64,000 nucleotides of DNA from Sordariomycetes sp. S80-01Y. Taxonomy: Eukaryota; Ascomycota; Sordariomycetes. The stretch is from contig JAXQJY010000030.1 in assembly GCA_037042185.1 (NCBI GenBank), positions 2,046,001 to 2,110,000 on the forward strand, written 5' to 3'. Below the pieces are notes generated by a model. The model had not been told where the DNA came from and searched no databases. It saw nothing but the letters and a program-made list of their open reading frames with translations. Within the stretch, counting starts at the first letter, position 1. Every line of letters begins with the position of its first letter. This document shows, one piece after another, positions 33,360-45,114 of the stretch. The translations under genes were made by a program, and so were the position numbers.

Positions 33360-36320
33360 ATGGCGGACCAACATCTTCAGAACGAAGGCTTGGCTCTGAT
33401 CGCCGGATACACGTCGGACGATGCCACGATCAAGAACTTCATCTCGCAGCTAATTTCGAAGACGTCCGGCTCTGACACTGCTCATTTTCAAGACTCAACC
33501 TCGGAACAAGACCTCCTCAGGCTTGGCCTTGCCTCTCTGGACACTTTTCTTCAGGCCAATGTCACGGGACCGGTACTGCCGCGAAAGACCACCAGTGAGA
33601 TCGAGACGAGACTAGGTCAGGCTTGGAACGAGGTCTCCGGGTCGGACGCTGGGATCGATGGGTTGAGAAAGGCATGCCTGGCTGATCTTGAGGTGGATGG
33701 CGTTGCCCCGTATGCCTACATCCCACACATTGAGCTCTTCAGCTTGGCACGGCATGTTGTCAGCGAAGTTCTGTCACCAAGAGCTACAAAGGACGTCACC
33801 GAGTTGCAAATTGAGGAATCGACCAAGAAGCGTAGCCTGGCCTGGACACGGTTGCGCATCGATAGTTGGCACTATAAACTCATCACCCAACCCTCCCTCG
33901 GCCACGGTTCGAACTTCACCAGAAGCTCCCAGTGGAGTGAAGTGCCGACTCTGGCAGCTCGCATTGTCGATGGCATCGATACCGTGAGCAAGCAAGTCTT
34001 GAATGAGGAGGTGTGGTCCACAAGCGAGGATGAAGCTTGGAGCAGGGACGACAAGACCTTGTTTCTTGTCGAGGCTGCGAACAATTACATCCTACTCGGA
34101 CGAAATGACCTGGCCAAAGAGACCCTCGAGAAAGCGGGGCGGACCAGTGGTCTGCAGTATGCTCTTTCTGGTGCGTTGGGAAAGAAGACCAAGTTCCAGG
34201 AGAAGAGCACAAGTCAACTCGTCGTACTGGCCAAGAGCAGCGATGACTCGCAGCCTCAGGAGCAAGATGATGAGGAAGAAGCTAAGAAGCCGGATGCTTT
34301 GCAGCTGAACGACGATACGCTCCTTGAGGAGATCCAATTCACCAAAGACGGCACCAACGGCGCAGATACCAATACCTCCCTCCCCGCAGCTTTGGCGGAT
34401 CTGAAGCCCGAAGAGCAACCACAGCTTTCACCACTAGATCAGATGATCCTTCTGACTGAGGCGACTATGAAGGATTCCTTTTCCCCATCCGACACCTTGA
34501 CCTCTGAGGAAATTCTCCCTTTTGCGACCCGCGTCTTGGCTGACAAGTCCACAAATTGGCAAATATACACACAAGCGCTCCTTGTGCGGTCACGGATAGA
34601 AGTCCACAGGAGTCGCACACTTGAGCGCGGAGTTTTGCAGCTTCAAGCGGTGGCAGATCAGGTCATCGCCGATACAACTGCCGAACCACCTGCGCAACCA
34701 CCCGCCGAGGAGAGGTCTGACGACGTGCCGAGCATACAAGTCAACGACCAGCCTCAAGAAAACCCTACCTCCTTCCTCCCGGCCCCAAAACCGACCGAGT
34801 CCGCGCCCGCTCACACCCGCCTAGCGTATATCCACGCTCTGTCTACACCACCTAGGTGGCACCTCGAATCCGAGTTGGCCTACGCTTGGGCAGGAGTCGG
34901 CTCTCTTGCTTCCGCGCTTGAGATTTTCAAGCGTTTGCGTCTCTGGGCTGAGGTAGCCCTCTGCCTTGCCAGTCGCGCGGCCGCCGACGATGAAGACGGC
35001 CGTGGCAGCGGTGGGGAAGAAAAGGCAAAAGGAATCATCCGCTGGCGTCTGTTCCACCGTACTGATACCACAGAGCCGGTCAATCCAGATGATGAAAAGA
35101 TTGAAGATGTTGCTTCCATCGCAGCGGCAACCTTTTCTGGTGCAGAACGTGAACCGCCTCCACCCAACGCAGCCCGGCTGTGGTGTATCCTCGGCGACCT
35201 TGAATCTCAACCAGCGCACTACGAACGTGCCTGGACCGTATCAAACCACCGATACGCCCGTGCACAGAAGTCTTTGGGCGAGCACTACCTATCACAGCGT
35301 GACTTGAATGCCGCACGGGATGCGTACGTGAAAGCCACCTCCATCAACCGCCTTGACCCCGATATGTGGTCGCGGTTGGGCGATATCTCCCTTCGATTGG
35401 GCAACTTTGAGGACGCGGCAGAGGCCTATTCGAGGTCTATATCCAGCGCGACTGATACACTCGGCGGCGAAGGCGCGAAGACATGGTCCAACCTTGGGTC
35501 GTCTCTGTGGAGTTTGTACTGTGAGGTCACAGCTCCTGATGCCCAGGAAAAGCCGTCCGCCGAAGCGCCCGAGGGGCTTGCGCTGGAAAGCACAATCTCT
35601 CGCGACCCAAGCAAGCTCCTGGCCCAATCTTTGTCCGCGTACAAAAAAGGTGCAACCATAGCCCACGATAACTGGCGTATCTGGGACAACGTCCTCACCC
35701 TCTCCGCCCGAATGCGGCCGCCCGCAGTAGCCGATATGGTTCTCTCCATCAAGCACATTCTCCGGATCCGCAAATCAGAGGATGCGGTTGACGTCGACGT
35801 CCTGAGTGCTCTTCTTACAGATGTAGTGTTGAGCGTAGAGAAGGAACCCCACCAGGGCATCTACGAGCCCAAGCGAGGCACGCAAGAGCGTCTCGTGGCG
35901 CGGTTGATAGAGGAGGAAATCGTGCCCATCATCACACACCGGAGTGCCCTCTGGACCCTCACCGCCAAGCTCCGCATCTGGCGCTCAGACTATGTTGGCG
36001 CCATCGAAGCCAGCGAACGAGCCTGGCGCGTCGCCACCAACCCGCCTTCCTCCACTTCTCTCTCCCCCGACGCCACGACGCAAGGCGGAGACTGGACGGA
36101 GGATAAGCAAGCGTGGGAGGAGGTCGTCCAGCGAACGGACGAACTGGCCAGCATGCTTGAGAATTACGGCCCCAGAACAGAGGGTGTGGGCAGCAAGTGG
36201 AAGGGCAAGGTCAGGAGTGCCGTGCGGACGGTGATGGGGCGGGGCAGGGAGCGATGGGAAGGGAGCGAGGGCTGGGGCGTTTTAGAAGGGATCATGGAAG
36301 GCCTGAAGACTGCAGAGTAG
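33360..36320 (+). CDS. EMW1: TPR protein, TTC27/Emw1 family
   Basis: Essential-type TPR protein; the yeast homologue Emw1 is linked to cell-wall integrity, and human TTC27 to protein and RNP assembly (established for the family; exact role unclear). Intronless, 986 residues from the ATG at 33360 (MADQHLQNEG). The N-terminal half is helical. An acidic linker (QEQDDEEEAKK) lies near residue 305. The conserved TTC27 core is at residues about 610-710: LWCILGDLE, HYERAWTVSNHRYARAQ, then consecutive TPR helices with AARDAYVKATSINRLDPDMWSRLGDISLRLG (read as two adjacent parts) and FEDAAEAYSRSI. The C-terminus is basic. Soluble, no membrane segments. Confidence 0.93.
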   Translation: MADQHLQNEGLALIAGYTSDDATIKNFISQLISKTSGSDTAHFQDSTSEQDLLRLGLASLDTFLQANVTGPVLPRKTTSEIETRLGQAWNEVSGSDAGIDGLRKACLADLEVDGVAPYAYIPHIELFSLARHVVSEVLSPRATKDVTELQIEESTKKRSLAWTRLRIDSWHYKLITQPSLGHGSNFTRSSQWSEVPTLAARIVDGIDTVSKQVLNEEVWSTSEDEAWSRDDKTLFLVEAANNYILLGRNDLAKETLEKAGRTSGLQYALSGALGKKTKFQEKSTSQLVVLAKSSDDSQPQEQDDEEEAKKPDALQLNDDTLLEEIQFTKDGTNGADTNTSLPAALADLKPEEQPQLSPLDQMILLTEATMKDSFSPSDTLTSEEILPFATRVLADKSTNWQIYTQALLVRSRIEVHRSRTLERGVLQLQAVADQVIADTTAEPPAQPPAEERSDDVPSIQVNDQPQENPTSFLPAPKPTESAPAHTRLAYIHALSTPPRWHLESELAYAWAGVGSLASALEIFKRLRLWAEVALCLASRAAADDEDGRGSGGEEKAKGIIRWRLFHRTDTTEPVNPDDEKIEDVASIAAATFSGAEREPPPPNAARLWCILGDLESQPAHYERAWTVSNHRYARAQKSLGEHYLSQRDLNAARDAYVKATSINRLDPDMWSRLGDISLRLGNFEDAAEAYSRSISSATDTLGGEGAKTWSNLGSSLWSLYCEVTAPDAQEKPSAEAPEGLALESTISRDPSKLLAQSLSAYKKGATIAHDNWRIWDNVLTLSARMRPPAVADMVLSIKHILRIRKSEDAVDVDVLSALLTDVVLSVEKEPHQGIYEPKRGTQERLVARLIEEEIVPIITHRSALWTLTAKLRIWRSDYVGAIEASERAWRVATNPPSSTSLSPDATTQGGDWTEDKQAWEEVVQRTDELASMLENYGPRTEGVGSKWKGKVRSAVRTVMGRGRERWEGSEGWGVLEGIMEGLKTAE

Positions 36321-37049
36321 ATATGACGAGCAGAGGTCAAGAAAACTACATCGATCAACTTCACCTGCTAATACAGGGCTTGATTATACGAAGGGTGTCG
36401 TCCTCTTCAAGTTCAGCCCATGAGAAAGCCGTCTGTTGAGGTCATGGAAGTCGGAGGATTCTATTTCTGTATATCATTGGGTTGAAGAACTAAAGTGACA
36501 CTGTTTCCCGTTGGTATTATGGTGAGAAATGGACTGTGAAAAGGAACCATCTCCTTGCCCTCGGTGGTGGATTTTCTGCCATGAGCCCCGGCACTGCCAA
36601 ACAACTCATCAAGCCTTGCTTCATCTTAATCATGTGTATCTTTGACATCGCCCTAGATACTGCCAAATGCTTCCTCAACGACCCGCTCAAAGATTTCGCG
36701 GCTCTGTCCACCATGCGACCAGGTTTGACGAATGCCAGCTGTTTGCGCCTCATTCTTGGCCTGTAAAAGTCCATTTATGTTTCTTAAGCTTATGAGTTAA
36801 TTTCTTAGGAGTCTCAAGTTTTTGGTCCTCAAACTCAGACAACAAGACACTTGTGCAGCTGCACAAACCATCCCCTGAAGGAAACAAACTGCTGGATGCG
36901 GCTGGCCGTTGGTACGTACCGCGGCTCGAATTCCGCTCGCATCAGCAAACCCCACGCCGCCCAAAAATTCCAGCAGCAGCACAACCATCATCATCATCAT
37001 CGTCGTCCCTGCAAGCCCGCAGCCGATCAAACTTCACCTCACAATCGCC
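36321..37049. other. Intergenic region: TTC27 3' flank and Rpc31 promoter
   Basis: No gene is seen. A CAT-trinucleotide run near 36985-37000 lies in the Rpc31 5' leader. Confidence 0.4.
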
Positions 37050-37879
37050 ATGTCACGCGGTCGCGGCGGCGGCAGGGGAGGACGAGGGGGCGGCCGCGGT
37101 GGTCGTCCCAATGTGTCCTGGGACACGGGCGAGGAACCCGACGCGCGCCCCTCGGACCTCTTTCCGGTCAGTCACATCCCTCCTGGGATCACTTGCGACC
37201 AGTCGCTAACAAAGAACAGCCCTACACAATCCCTGAGAGCCGTTCCCTCACAATCACAGAGAAGAATTCGGTGAAGCACTTCCTCCTCCTGCGCCACCAG
37301 CTGCACTCCTCGCCGCTCTACACCTCCAAAACCTCCATAGATCCGACCAAACCAAGAAAAGCCTACGGCATGGCGCAAACGAACGCGCTGTACGGCGTCC
37401 GAAATAAGGCATCGCAAGACCCCTTCACCGCGATGCCAACATACGGGCAGCGCTTCGTACGGGAGGAGCGCTCGTTGCCGGACTGGTCGAAACGGCCCAT
37501 CTCGAGGGAGCTCTGGCCGCAGGAGCTGCTGGATGCGGTGGACCCCGAGGACGAGGGGGGCAACAGGAAGAAGAAGAGGAAACTGGAGCTTACGAGGGTG
37601 AGCGCGCTGCCGAATGCGGAGGAGGCGTTCGGGCTGGCAGACCCATATGCGGATGAGGACGGGGGGAAGAACCTGCTGGAGAGGTTGAACGCGATGGAGG
37701 AATTGGAGGGCGAGGGTGTGGAGGGCGAGGAAGAGGAGGGGGCGCAAGAGGAAGAGGAGCAAGATGAAGTGTATGATGATGAGGACGCGGGAGACTACGA
37801 CGCCGAGAACTACTTCGACAACGGCGATGAGATGGGTGAGGATCTTGGCGATGACGGAGACGGTGAAGGGACGTTCTAG
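37050..37879 (+). CDS. RPC31: RNA polymerase III subunit Rpc31 (RPC7)
   Basis: Part of the Rpc82/34/31 initiation subcomplex of nuclear RNA polymerase III. Exons 37050-37166 and 37220-37879 give 258 residues, family-like. The start MSRGRGGGRGG gives the typical Gly/Arg-rich N-terminus. Then come the conserved ARPSDLFP/PYTIPE region across the splice, a basic centre with a KKKRKLEL segment, and a long acidic tail (runs of Glu and Asp) ending GDGEGTF. These features in this order define the Rpc31 family. Confidence 0.93.
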
Positions 37880-38035
37880 CCAAGATCGAAATGTGATACC
37901 CGGCTCAGAAGAGCAGACTTCATTACTTTTGCTCGCCAGCCTCTCATGCCAAAAGGTGCATTATCATACAAGCGCACGTAACCAAGTCCCAAGATCCGGG
38001 TCTGTCCCATGAACCTCCACCACATGCCAGCCGCT

Positions 38036-39583
38036 TCATGCCATAAGGCCGATCCCGTATCCTCCATCCAAAACGCCGGCCTGTAGCCTCGACAGCCTCT
38101 CCCTCGTATCGGCGATCATGCCTGCTTGGTTCACAATCGCGGTTCCCATCTCTCTCAGCACCGTCAGAACCTGGCCTAATTGATCCGCCACGGCGCCGCC
38201 ATCAGCATCGCTTCTCGCATGACGATCCCTCAGGTTCCTGATGGCCTCGTACAGGCCGTTCTCGACGCCCGGCATGTCCCGCTCGATCTCTGCACGGTAC
38301 TCATCCAGTCGGTTCTTGTGGCGCTCGACGTCGTCGCAGACCCGGTTGAAGTAGGTGATCAGATCCTGCGCATCGGCATGGGTGGATGAGGCATCAGCGC
38401 CAGCTGATGACGGAGCAGCAGCGGTGCTTGATCCACCGGCGAACAGCCCAGTGCTGTGATAGTGCGTCGGCAGCTTTAGATTGTCCGTCGCCTTGAAGCT
38501 CAGCTGCGCGTCTCCAATGTTCTTCTTCGTCAGGTCCTGCAGTTGCTTGATCGTTTGAATGTCCGAGTTGAGCGCCCCCTGCACGGTGCGGAACTTGCTC
38601 TCCACAAACTTCACGTCTCGGCCGAGCTGTTCGATATCCTTCTCGTGCTGCGGCATGAACTCGCCAATCTGGTCCTTCATCTTGATGACTCGGGAGATGC
38701 CCTTGTCGATAAGGGCGATCTCATCCTGCACGGGCTGCGCGAGATCATCGAACCGGGACCGTGGACGGAGGTTGTCATAGTTGATAGAGACGGCAGGGAC
38801 CTGTTGTTGCTGGGAATTTTGCTGTTGTTGTTGCTGCTGCTGCTGTTGTTGCTGTTGCTGCTGCTGCTGCGGTTGCGCCTGGCTCTGGCCACTGGGAAAA
38901 GGTTAGCCTAGTTGATAGTCAGTCATAAGACAACCCTTACAATAGCGACGGCTTGGCCTGCTGTGTGCTCGCACCGAACAGCCCTCCTCCTCCTCCTCCA
39001 CTTTGCTGAGTCTGCTGGGTGCTCTGACCAAACAGACCACCCCCAGTTGACTGCTGCTGTCCTTGATTCTGGTTCTGTTGCGTGCTCTGGCCAAAAAGTC
39101 CACCGCCCGTCGATGGTTGCTGCGTCTGGCTCTGGTTCTGATTTGCGGTGCTCTGCCCAAAGAGACCGCCGCCGCCAGTGCTGGGCTGGGTGCTTTGCTG
39201 CGCCTGGCCGAACAGACCAGAGCCGCCGGTCGTGTTGCTCTGGGTATTGGTTGCCGTCGAGTTCCCGAACAGCCCACCGGGCTTCTGCGCAGCTCCTCCA
39301 AACAGCGACATGCCTCCTCCTGCGCCCGCTGCGGCTGTTGATGTCGATGTGGTGTTGTTGGCGGCCGAAGAGCTCGCAGCTCCAAAGAGTCCTCCTGAAG
39401 GCGCAGGCTGTGACGAGGGTGCGCTGCGGTGTTGCGTTAGTGTCGGCCCGGAAAGACAAAGCACGAAGCGAACAAGTGAGTGCTTGCACAATTGCACAGA
39501 GAAAGGACGTACGGAGTGTTGTTGGCAGCGCCGGTGTTGATGGTCAGACCGCCAGGGCCGCTTGCCGAACGCGCCAAAGACAT
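38036..39583 (-). CDS. NUP49: GLFG nucleoporin Nup49 (Nup58/45 family)
   Basis: Central-channel nucleoporin of the Nsp1-Nup57-Nup49 complex. Exons are 39583-39513, 39423-38941 and 38891-38036, 469 residues. The N-terminal ~185 residues hold about nine FG repeats, mostly GLFG (GGLFGQST, SGLFGQAQ, GGLFGNST). A glutamine run of about 17 residues follows, encoded at 38818-38870, then the Nup49 segment VSINYDNLRPRSRFDDLAQP. The C-terminal half is a helical coiled-coil domain from VQDEIALIDKGIS to the end, which binds Nsp1 and Nup57. It shares a 414-base divergent promoter with Fip1. Confidence 0.94.
38818..38870 (-). repeat. CAG/CAA glutamine-codon repeat in Nup49
   Basis: About 17 consecutive Gln codons, mixed CAG and CAA. 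Mixed codons suggest selection for a protein Gln run rather than fresh slippage. Confidence 0.8.
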
Positions 39584-39997
39584 TTGCGCGCCTTGCCCCG
39601 TTAGGCTGCTGCTGGAGCTACTTAGTGGCCGCTGGACAATTCAGTGGTGACGGAAAAATCGGCGCAGTGACTTTTTCCTCTTCCGAATTCCGCGCCGACT
39701 GAGACTTGAGCTTTCTGTCGGGGTGGAGCTAAAGTTTGTTTGGACGGAGACGCAGACGCTCAGACGCGTTTTCTAAGGTGAGGAATGAGGGCCAATCGGT
39801 GAGGCTCGGTGAGGGCTGTGCCAAGAGTGCAGGGTAGGTGGCTTTTGACACGCTTTGGTCGGAGAATTGTCGGGCTGGGGATTGGAGCTGTCTCTGCTCT
39901 TACACTCACGCGACGACTTCTTGAGGTCCACCATTCTACTTCAGCAGCGCGTATTAACTTCCGTTTGAATCAGCTCAGACGGTCTCAACCCATCAAT
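39584..39997. promoter_or_regulatory. Bidirectional promoter between Nup49 and Fip1
   Basis: These 414 bases separate two divergent housekeeping starts. No specific binding motif is assigned. Confidence 0.5.
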
Positions 39998-41051
39998 ATG
40001 TCGACAAATATGGACATCGAGGACGAGGACGACTTCTACGGCGAGGAGACCAAGCCGACAACCACAGAAGAGGAGAAGAAGCCCACGCCTCAAGCAGACG
40101 ATCTTGAAGAGGGAGAGGAAGAAGATGAGGGCGCCGCGATGGACGAGGACGATGACTCCGACTCGGTATGTGGTTGAAGATTTCAGGCGCTGTAGACTTG
40201 GCTTACGCGACCTTAGGACATAGAGGTCGTAACCGAGCGTAAAGACGGCACAACCGCTGCTCCCCCAACGTACGTGTCGCATTCCGAATACAAGACGCGC
40301 GCGAGGCTAACGATACTCCAGCACATCAAAGTACAGCGACATCAGGAACATTCCGCAGCGCTCCACGGCTAGCGACGCCGCAACAACCGAGAAAGAATCC
40401 AAGCCCAAGGCCTCCCAAGTAGGAGCTCCCAGCGCAGATTCAACAGCGCGCGCCGCTTCCAAATCGAACATCGACATCGACAACAACCCCATATACCCGG
40501 CTGTCGGTAAGCCCATCACACAAGTCAACATCGACGAGGACCTGCCGGACAACGACAAGCCATGGCGCAAGCCTGGAACGGACATTAGCGACTACTTCAA
40601 CTACGGTTTTGACGAGTTCACGTGGGCGCTGTACGCCGCGAAGCAGGAAAACATCAGAGGGGAGTTTGGCGCCGATGCCTTTGCCAACAACAACAAGAAG
40701 ATGATGGAGGACTTCAACCAGATGATGATGATGGGTGGTGGAGGCGCTGCGGCCGGTGCCGGTGGCATGCCTGGGGCCGGCATGGACGGCATGCCGGCTG
40801 AGATGCAGCAGATGATGCAACAGATGATGGCCGGTGGCATGGACCCGAGCCAAATGGATCCCAGCCAGATGGGCGCAATGTTCGGGGGGATGCAAGGACA
40901 AGCAGGCGGACAGCCTGGTGGGCAGGGCCAGGGCTTTGGCGGAGGCTACGGTGGCCAGCAGGGCTATGGAGGGTATGACCAGAATATGGGAGGGGGCGGC
41001 GGAGGCAGGGGAGGCTTTGGAGGTGGACGAGGGCGGCGCGGACGGTGGTAA
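39998..41051 (+). CDS. FIP1: Pre-mRNA polyadenylation factor Fip1
   Basis: Subunit of cleavage and polyadenylation factor that tethers poly(A) polymerase. Exons are 39998-40165, 40217-40269 and 40322-41051, 316 residues. The N-terminus is very acidic (binding region for poly(A) polymerase in the family). The Fip1 motif is intact: [18 protein letters not shown] then [15 protein letters not shown] near residues 160-195. The C-terminus is Met/Gln- and Gly-rich, with a terminal RGG-like segment ([16 protein letters not shown]), likely RNA-binding and disordered. Confidence 0.96.
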
Positions 41052-41910
41052 AATGGCGATTCGCGAGCGCCTGACGGGGCTTGAAGGATTGCGATCGAGC
41101 TCAGGCCCCATATTGCCAGGGGCCGATAAATACCTTCGACCTTCACTTAACAGGCTCCTGCAAACCACGACGACGAGAACTCGCCAAATCAAGACGTCGG
41201 TGGTAGCAGCTTCCTACGTTACACCTAGAGAAGTCCTGCGACTCTTCTTGAGGATCACGACAACGGGGTTGGCGATCATGACACCAACACGCTGCCAAGG
41301 GCCGAGGTCTAGAAGTGGGTTGATGGAAGCTGCGGAGACTCGGCACTCACTCGATACTGGCGACGCCTCCGAGATCTTCAATACCATCTATGCCGAAAGC
41401 ACTCCGACGAATTTGAGCCCCCCAGTCCTCGGCCTGGCTTCGAAGACAAAGTCATTCAATAGAAGGGACTATCTCTCACTATAGAGAGTCTATCAGTGAT
41501 TGCGGCCACGCCCGTGGCTGCCCAAATAGGGTTGCGCAAATGGGAGCTCAGTAGGAGAGGCCAGAGGTCAGGTAGATAAAAGAGCCAGCTACAGCCTACT
41601 GAACTAATTCAGAGACTTGGGCCATGTTTTGATCAACTCGACAAGTGACTATAAGCTGCTCTAGGCTGTCGAATGTGTTTTCGCCGTCTTGGTGATCTCG
41701 AGGAAGCAGCTGAAGAACCTCCTGGCCCTCTTCTAGAGTCTATCTGGTGCCAATCTTGACTAATCCCCGCTGTTGTCATATTTATATCGAATATGACCAT
41801 GGCTGTCCGGGGCATCAAAGCCGTGCTTCGCTTCAATCCTTAAGATCTATCAAGACTGTCTCAGTCAGGTAGATGATCGCAGGCTGCACGACAATGACGT
41901 ACATCTGCGT
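41052..41910. other. Intergenic region: Fip1 and DenD-like 3' flanks (convergent)
   Basis: No gene is seen. It lies between two convergent genes. Confidence 0.4.
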
Positions 41911-42870
41911 CTAGTCTGTTTTCTTCCCGTACTTCTTCACAAACATCTTCACGTTTTCGACCAGACCGACGTCGCCCTTCATGCCTAGGCCATCGGCTCG
42001 GCTGGTGTCGAACCTCGCGGGCCAGCTGCCCACGATGGCCTCGACCTTGGGATCCCGCTCCTCCTTGATGAAGTCCAGAGCCTCCTTACCCTTCACGTCG
42101 ACCAAGGCGTCCAGGATCTGCTGCGTGGTGACGGTGATGCCGGGGAGGTTAACCGTCCGCGTCAGTCCGAACTTGCTGGCAGGCACACCCTTGATCCTGA
42201 TGAGATTCTCGACCACCGTCTCAGGGGAGCATACCCAGAGCGCCAGGTCCCTGCTGACGGGCAACGTGGTGTTGACTTCGTTGACGGGCTCCCTGACGAT
42301 GGCACTGCAGAAGGAACTTGCCGCCGCACTCGGGGCTCCAGGACGCACGATGATGGTTGGTAGCCTCACTACCCTTCCATCCAGCAGCCCCCGTCTCGAC
42401 ATGTCATTCAGGTACGTCTCGACCATGAGCTTCTGGGCGCCATAGCTGGACTGCGGCTGGGGCACCGTCTCCTCGCTCGTCACGCTGCCCTCCTTGCTCG
42501 GGCCGTACACGGCCAGGCTACTGGGGAAGACGACGACCGTCCCCGGCTGGTTGTGTCTCAGGTAGTCGATTACGGCCTTGTGTGAGTCCCAGTTGACCTT
42601 CCAGCCGAGCTCCAGGTTGGCCTCGGCGCCGCCGGACATGAGGCCGTGCAGGAGGTAGACGGCATCGTACCTGGGGGCGAGGAGGGTGGCGATGGTGGAA
42701 GGGTCTGTGAGGTCGGCCTTTGTGGATTTTATGGTCGACTGGGAGGTGGGAGTCGGGGGGGTCACCACATCGGTGAGGGTGAGGTTGAGTGATGGGTCAG
42801 CCGCGAGCAGGGACGTTGCCAGGTCCTGGCCGATGAAGCCAGCGGCGCCGGTGATGAGGATGTGAGGCAT
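41911..42870 (-). CDS. NAD-dependent epimerase/dehydratase-type SDR, D-erythronate dehydrogenase (DenD)-like
   Basis: Intronless, 319 residues. The N-terminal Rossmann motif is TGAAGFIG. The family-specific YLLHGLMSGGAEANLELGWKVN segment is present (read as two adjacent parts). The active site has FPSSLAVYG followed by YGAQK, the YxxxK catalytic pair. RLPTIIVRPG and SSFCSAIVREP are typical of the DenD subgroup, which in bacteria oxidises D-erythronate to 2-keto-D-erythronate (established). Whether the fungal enzyme uses the same substrate is inference. It diverges from a D-2-hydroxyacid dehydrogenase 790 bases away. Confidence 0.88.
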   Translation of the reverse strand: MPHILITGAAGFIGQDLATSLLAADPSLNLTLTDVVTPPTPTSQSTIKSTKADLTDPSTIATLLAPRYDAVYLLHGLMSGGAEANLELGWKVNWDSHKAVIDYLRHNQPGTVVVFPSSLAVYGPSKEGSVTSEETVPQPQSSYGAQKLMVETYLNDMSRRGLLDGRVVRLPTIIVRPGAPSAAASSFCSAIVREPVNEVNTTLPVSRDLALWVCSPETVVENLIRIKGVPASKFGLTRTVNLPGITVTTQQILDALVDVKGKEALDFIKEERDPKVEAIVGSWPARFDTSRADGLGMKGDVGLVENVKMFVKKYGKKTD

Positions 42871-43662
42871 CTTGGCAGGCTCTTTAGTGCCTTTGAGTGT
42901 GTCGCCGCGACTCTGATGTAAAGGAGGAGCTGTCGCAGCAGTGTCGTATGTGTCGTGTAGCTGAGGGGTGAATGTGGCTTCGTGACCTTGAAGTACGTGA
43001 ACAGCAACAGCAATAGCAACGCAAGGAAAGATATGAGTGAGGTTAATGAGTCCCTCAAAGCCAAGAATAAACTAGTTCGAGTCGCTTTCAACCCGATATG
43101 GAAGAATCGGATGCAAAGTCGCGTCTGCGGTCGACTCGGTGAGAAGTCCGACGTTCTCCAATACTCCAACCCAACACGTGGGGTCGATGCGGGGAGTTGG
43201 GGATCGCCGGGTCGAGTCGCGATCATGACGAAGGCGCTGCAGATGAAGTGTTTAGCCATTGACGCACGTCGACTCAAGTTGATGTCTCAGCTGAGACTGT
43301 AACCATTGTTCTCTAGAGACGACTTCTCAAGAGGCTCTTTACGAGTCGTGGTAACAACACGAAAAAGGGCTTCCCAAGTACACAAGTGGACAACCCTCCG
43401 TCACACATCCGCTGCCCCTCCATGACCGGGTTTCTCGCCGCATCTCCCCCACACCAGCAATGGCCATCTCATGCATAGATTTACTTACTGCCATGCCTTG
43501 TTCTATGCGCGGTGCTCCGATTACGCGGAACGAATAAACTCCTGCTCGGTACCAATCCCTTGTTCCTCTTCAATACCACGTTGAGCTACCCAGCAGAGTC
43601 CTAAAGATCGGCGTTCATCTTCCTAAACATCTTCCACCAGCACACTAAAGCCAGTCTCTGAG
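42871..43662. promoter_or_regulatory. Divergent promoter between DenD-like SDR and D-2-hydroxyacid dehydrogenase
   Basis: 792 bases, no gene. Joint regulation is possible but no shared motif was identified. Confidence 0.4.
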
Positions 43663-44776
43663 ATGGCGCAGAAGCCCATTGTCCTTCGCATCGGCGAGGA
43701 CATCAAGTACAACCACGATTACTTCAACAATGAGTTCACCAAGCGCTTCACCGTTGTCGCAAACGAGGAGCCTGATCGGGAGTCCTTCATCAAGGCGTTA
43801 AAAGAGAACAAGTAAGCGCACACGCCGCATCTACGCTGCGCGAGCCGTGCTAACGAGCACCAGATACGGTGACTTCTCGGCAATCTACCGGCCTCACTTC
43901 CAGACCGGCGGCGAGATGGGGCAATGGGACGACGAGCTCATCCCCCTCATCCCGGCTTCGTGTCGCATATTCGCCTCGGCGGGGGCTGGCTTCAACTGGG
44001 CCGACACTGAGGCCCTCGCCAAGCGCGGCATCTGGTACTCCAACGGCGCCGGCGCGTCGGACGAGGCCGTCTCGGATACCGCCCTGTTCATGGTCCTGTC
44101 CGTCTTCCGGAACTGGTGGAGGGCGCAAAAGGCCGCCAGGACGTGCGATCCGGAGCAGTTCAAGGCCATGCACAAGCTCGTTGGCAGCATCTCGTACAAC
44201 CCGCGGGGCCACATTCTAGGCATCGTCGGCTTGGGTAACATTAGCAAGAAGCTGGCGCAGAAGGCCAGGGACGCCCTCGGCATGGAGATCCACTACTACG
44301 ACGTTGTTCGCGCGGACAGGGAGACGGAAGAGAAGCTCGGCGCCACGTTCCATGACACTCTGTACAGCCTCCTCGGCGTGTCGGACTGCGTGAGCCTTCA
44401 CACGCCACTCAACAAGCACACCCAAGATCTCATGAACACGGAAGCCTTCGCCGCCATGAAGGACGGTTCGCGGCTCATCAACACGGCCCGCGGGGAGATC
44501 GTCAACGAGGATGCGCTGGTCGCCGCCCTGAAAAGCGGCAAGATCTCGGGCGCGGGGCTGGATGTGCACTACCACGAGCCGCAGGTGTCCAAGGAGCTTG
44601 CGGCCATGGATAACGTGGTCCTGACGTGCCACAACGGCGGCGCGGCCATCACGACGAGGATCAACTTTGAGCTGAACGCCATGAAGAACATCATGCAGGT
44701 TGTCGGGGATGACGGGGGTTATCAGGCAGAGCCCATCACGCCTGTTAACAAGAGATGGTTTCAACCAGCAGCATGA
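43663..44776 (+). CDS. D-isomer-specific 2-hydroxyacid dehydrogenase
   Basis: NAD(P)-dependent reductase/dehydrogenase of the glyoxylate reductase / D-mandelate dehydrogenase group. Exons 43663-43811 and 43864-44776 give 353 residues. SAGAGFNWAD and SNGAGASDEAVSDTA match the substrate-binding region. The nucleotide fold is GIVGLGNISKKLAQKA. NTARGEIVNEDAL carries the active-site Arg, AGLDVHYHEP the Glu, and LTCHNGGAA the catalytic His. All key residues are present. It is probably cytosolic; substrate undetermined. Confidence 0.93.
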
Positions 44777-45114
44777 GGAATGAAGGGCAGAATTTGGATA
44801 TTAATCATATTTTTTAGATAAAAGACGAGTGAGGAGGCGTGTAGAGAACAAAAAGACCAAACTACCGATACAACATATCAGAAATCTGGTCGTGTCACGG
44901 CCGGCCGCGACCTCATTCTACTTTGCGCTGGATTTTACACATTCACCTTTCGTGGGCGCAGATGGCACGAACAAAGCTAAGATGCGTCACGGTCAGTCCA
45001 GTAGCCCGGTTCCACGGCGGCAGCAGACCCATGTCCTCACGACAGCCTTGAGAGCTTATGCTGGCTCTGAAGTGATCTTGCCTTCGAAGGAAAAATGTAT
45101 TGTTTGTTCCTTCG
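44777..45114. other. Intergenic region between convergent genes
   Basis: 3' flanks of the 2-hydroxyacid dehydrogenase and HET genes. Nothing else is seen. Confidence 0.4.
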
